This document shows positions 63,681 through 64,000 of a stretch of DNA of 64,000 nt, one piece after another (the first letter of the stretch is position 1; the number at the start of each line of letters is the position of its first letter). The stretch lies in the NCBI GenBank assembly GCA_019739215.1, contig JAHHDR010000044.1, forward strand, positions 62,001-126,000. Reading direction: 5' to 3'. Below the pieces are notes generated by a model, which saw nothing but the letters and a program-made list of their open reading frames with translations, ran no database searches and was not told the DNA's origin. The stretch comes from Rhizobium sp. Lineage in GTDB: Bacteria > Pseudomonadota > Alphaproteobacteria > Rhizobiales > Rhizobiaceae. The position numbers were made by a program, and so were the translations under genes.

Positions 63681-64000
63681 CTAGGCCAGTTCCACCCACA
63701 CCGGCTTGTGATCCGATGCGATGCAATCGGCATCCACCCAGCCATCTTTCAGCCGCGAGACCAGAGTTCCGCTGACGAAGCAGTAATCGAGATACTGCCT
63801 GACATCAGGTTGCCCCGGCTCCTCCCAGGTGTAATCGTCCTGCGCACGCTTGCCGAACGCGTCGAGCGCATCGATGGGGAAGGCGGTGCTGGCGGTGCGG
63901 CCGTAATAGAGGTCCCTGGGGCCGACCATGGCGAGATATTCGGGCTGTTCCGGCATCATGTTGAAATCGCCCATCACGACGAAGTCATCGGTGTGCGGCA
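63681..64000 (-). CDS. Endonuclease/exonuclease/phosphatase family protein, start beyond the window
   Basis: The last 106 residues of the gene. VVMGDFNMMPEQPEY holds the catalytic GDFN, and the end ASDHKPVWVELA carries the SDHxP motif, both hallmarks of the EEP superfamily of metal-dependent phosphoesterases and nucleases. The N-terminal metal-binding parts lie to the right of position 64000. Substrate cannot be told. Confidence 0.85.
   Translation of the reverse strand, partial: PHTDDFVVMGDFNMMPEQPEYLAMVGPRDLYYGRTASTAFPIDALDAFGKRAQDDYTWEEPGQPDVRQYLDYCFVSGTLVSRLKDGWVDADCIASDHKPVWVELA

Overview
The window looks like chromosome of a GC-rich alphaproteobacterium of the order Hyphomicrobiales (Rhizobiales). 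The evidence is the rplU-rpmA-GNAT-GNAT order, the DUF982, DUF3768 and BA14K proteins, a 24-residue membrane peptide typical of the group, and a PotABCD-type amine cluster under a MocR regulator. I do not assign a genus.

Layout. (1) 1-12.6 kb is a catabolic block: a spermidine/putrescine-type ABC transporter (potDABC), a FAD amine oxidase, an aldehyde dehydrogenase, an enolase-superfamily enzyme, a divergent MocR/GabR-type regulator and a GMC oxidoreductase. Its first 1.8 kb (nuclease, cupin, potC) is full of single-base frame breaks. (2) 12.8-56.9 kb is probably one composite genomic island. A 16-bp sequence at 12811-12826 is repeated in the same orientation at 56887-56902, where it forms the 3' end of a tRNA-Ser(CGA) gene, and a P4-type integrase lies just inside the left copy. 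(3) 57.3-64 kb is core chromosome again: L21, L27, two acetyltransferases, a large repeat adhesin with a type I secretion C-terminus, and the start-truncated end of an endonuclease/exonuclease/phosphatase-family gene.

Inside the island, left to right: an integrase/AlpA/HUH-Rep module (13-17 kb); small accessory genes (17-20.5 kb); a possible signalling cluster (20.7-27.6 kb); a unit of 8.7 kb bounded by 116-bp inverted repeats (27.6-36.3 kb); a zone of decayed gene remnants (36.3-39.9 kb: DNA ligase D, VOC, EAL); an HPP-CBS protein and small genes (39.8-42.3 kb); and a nearly complete type II secretion system in two divergent operons with a Tat-exported ferritin-like protein (42.4-55.1 kb). 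An integrase remnant and an unknown gene lie next to the tRNA.

The most interesting part is 20.7-27.6 kb. An enzyme of the alpha-oxoamine synthase family (relatives include the autoinducer synthases CqsA and LqsA), an RTX protein, two paralogous LuxR-type regulators and two unrecognised proteins sit among three copies of an 18-bp palindrome (consensus CTCnCCAATATTGGTGAG). Two of the copies lie 50-90 bp upstream of start codons. This looks like a self-contained regulon, possibly a cell-cell signalling system, but the product of the enzyme cannot be read from sequence.

Quality caveat: at least ten genes, including core ones, carry single-base frame breaks, several in homopolymers. Some apparent pseudogenes may be base-calling errors.
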